Part shown: positions 5,335 to 6,162 of the stretch, one piece after another
Layout: every line of letters begins with the position of its first letter
How positions within the stretch are numbered: the first letter of the stretch is position 1
Assembly (NCBI GenBank): GCA_030043335.1
Contig: JASHXX010000093.1
Coordinates: 1 to 6,162, forward strand
Reading direction: 5' to 3'
Length of the DNA: 6,162 nucleotides
Source: Xanthobacteraceae bacterium
Lineage (GTDB): Bacteria > Pseudomonadota > Alphaproteobacteria > Rhizobiales > Xanthobacteraceae
Made by a program: the position numbers and the translations under genes
Notes under the pieces: model-generated
The model's database searches: none
Seen by the model: only the letters and a program-made list of their open reading frames with translations
Told to the model about the DNA's origin: nothing

Positions 5335-6162
5335 ATGGATACAGTCAAATCACCCGACGAAGGCCGGCGCAGCTTTCTTGCCGCCTCCGCGGCCGCGGGC
5401 GCCGTCAGCCTGCTTCCCGCACAAATGGCCGCGGCGGCCGGAGACGCCGCAATCCGCCCCTTAGGCGTCGACGTTCCGGAAGCCGACCTCGCCGACTTGC
5501 GCGCAAACGCATCGCCGCGACAAAGTGGCCCGAGCGCGAACAGGTCGCCGATGCAACGCAAGGCGTGCAGTTGGCGACGATGCAGAAGCTCGCGCAGTAT
5601 TGGGCGAACGAGCACGATTGGCGCAAATGCGAGGCGAAAATCAACGCCGTGCCGAACTTCATCACCGAGATCGACGGGCTCGACATTCATTTCATTCACG
5701 TTCGCTCGACGCATGAAAATGCGCTGCCGATGATCGTCACGCATGGCTGGCCCGGCTCGATCATCGAGCAGATGAAGATCATCGACCCGTTGACGAATCC
5801 GACGGCGCACGGCGGGATCGCGGCCGATGCCTTCGATCTCGTGATTCCGTCCCTGCCCGGCTACGGCTTCTCGGGCAAACTACGGCGCCTGGATGGAATC
5901 CCGTCAGCATCGCGAAAGCGTGGGAGACGCTCATGCAACGCCTCGGCTACACAAAATACGTGGCGCTGGGCGGCGATTGGGGCAATGCCGTATCGGAGGT
6001 TATGGCTTTGCAGCAGCCGCCGGGATTGCTCGGCATTCACACGAACATGGCGGCGACGGTTCCACCCGATGTTTCTAAAGCGCTTGCCGCGGGCGGCCCG
6101 GCGCCTGCCGGCCTTTCACCGGAGGAAAAGCACGCGTGGGATGGGCTCGATGACTTCTATAA
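5335..6162 (+). pseudogene. Tat-exported epoxide-hydrolase-like protein, two frameshifts, cut by right edge
   Basis: Three successive frames make one EHN-domain alpha/beta hydrolase, like microsomal-type epoxide hydrolases that open epoxides to diols. Frame 1 (ATG 5335, ribosome binding site AAGGAG at 5321-5326) has a twin-arginine signal (GRRSFLAASAAAGAV, cleavage near AAAA) and IRPLGVDVPEADLADLR. Frame 2, from about 5505 to 5879, reads KRIAATKWPEREQVAD, ITEIDGLDIHFIHVRS, the oxyanion motif HGWPGS and IPSLPGYGFSGK. Frame 3, from about 5882 to the edge, reads GWNPVSIAKAWETLMQRL and GGDWGNAV, which holds the nucleophile Asp, then LLGIHTNMAATVPP. Lesions are a net 1-nt loss (or 2-nt gain) at about 5501-5507 and a 1-nt loss at about 5880. 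They do not compensate each other. As written, only about 56 residues are correct before frame is lost. The acid and His of the catalytic triad lie beyond the window. Family membership is strong; the substrate is unknown. Confidence 0.9.

Noticed and set aside
5181..5810. Minus-strand open frame of 209 codons covering the epoxide-hydrolase start and the upstream gap
   Set aside because: Most of it is the antisense of the hydrolase. Its last 46 or so codons, over 5181-5320, look slightly more protein-like, but I recognise no family and there is no supporting start signal.

Overview
The window looks like chromosomal DNA from a GC-rich alphaproteobacterium, most likely of the Rhizobiales (Bradyrhizobium or Rhodopseudomonas type). 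This rests on very high third-position GC in the best genes and on the kinds of genes present. It is an inference from style, not from a database match.

Layout, left to right. (1) Positions 1-188, minus strand: the N-terminal part of a probable AraC-family regulator that runs off the left edge. (2) Positions 216-1538, minus strand: an AzgA-type NCS2 purine permease broken by two frameshifting lesions. The regulator follows it 27 nt downstream in the same orientation. (3) Positions 1539-1609: a 71-nt divergent intergenic region. (4) Positions 1610-4022, plus strand: an intact two-gene operon for a short-Q-loop, CIO-type cytochrome bd quinol oxidase (cioA-cioB / cydA-cydB). (5) Positions 4023-4410: a 388-nt non-coding stretch with a 9-bp inverted repeat, a 12-bp palindrome, a second GC-rich hairpin and, just before the next gene, two tandem copies of a 24-nt unit. 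(6) Positions 4411-5151, plus strand: an intact secreted alpha/beta hydrolase. (7) Positions 5335-6162, plus strand: a Tat-exported epoxide-hydrolase-like alpha/beta hydrolase, broken by two frameshifts and cut by the right edge.

The only clearly functional module is the bd oxidase. It would oxidise quinol and reduce oxygen to water in the cytoplasmic membrane as a terminal branch of respiration that conserves less energy than proton-pumping oxidases. No cydDC assembly genes and no CydX-like small subunit are visible. The permease/regulator pair and the two exported hydrolases appear to be separate neighbours and not parts of the same pathway.

The most notable feature is that two of the five genes, one on each side of the intact block, each carry two frame-changing lesions, while the three genes between them are intact. 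This could be real pseudogenisation or poor sequence quality towards the ends of the segment. Reads would decide it. I see no convincing evidence for a new biological system here. The most promising small signal is the 24-nt tandem repeat immediately upstream of the secreted hydrolase.
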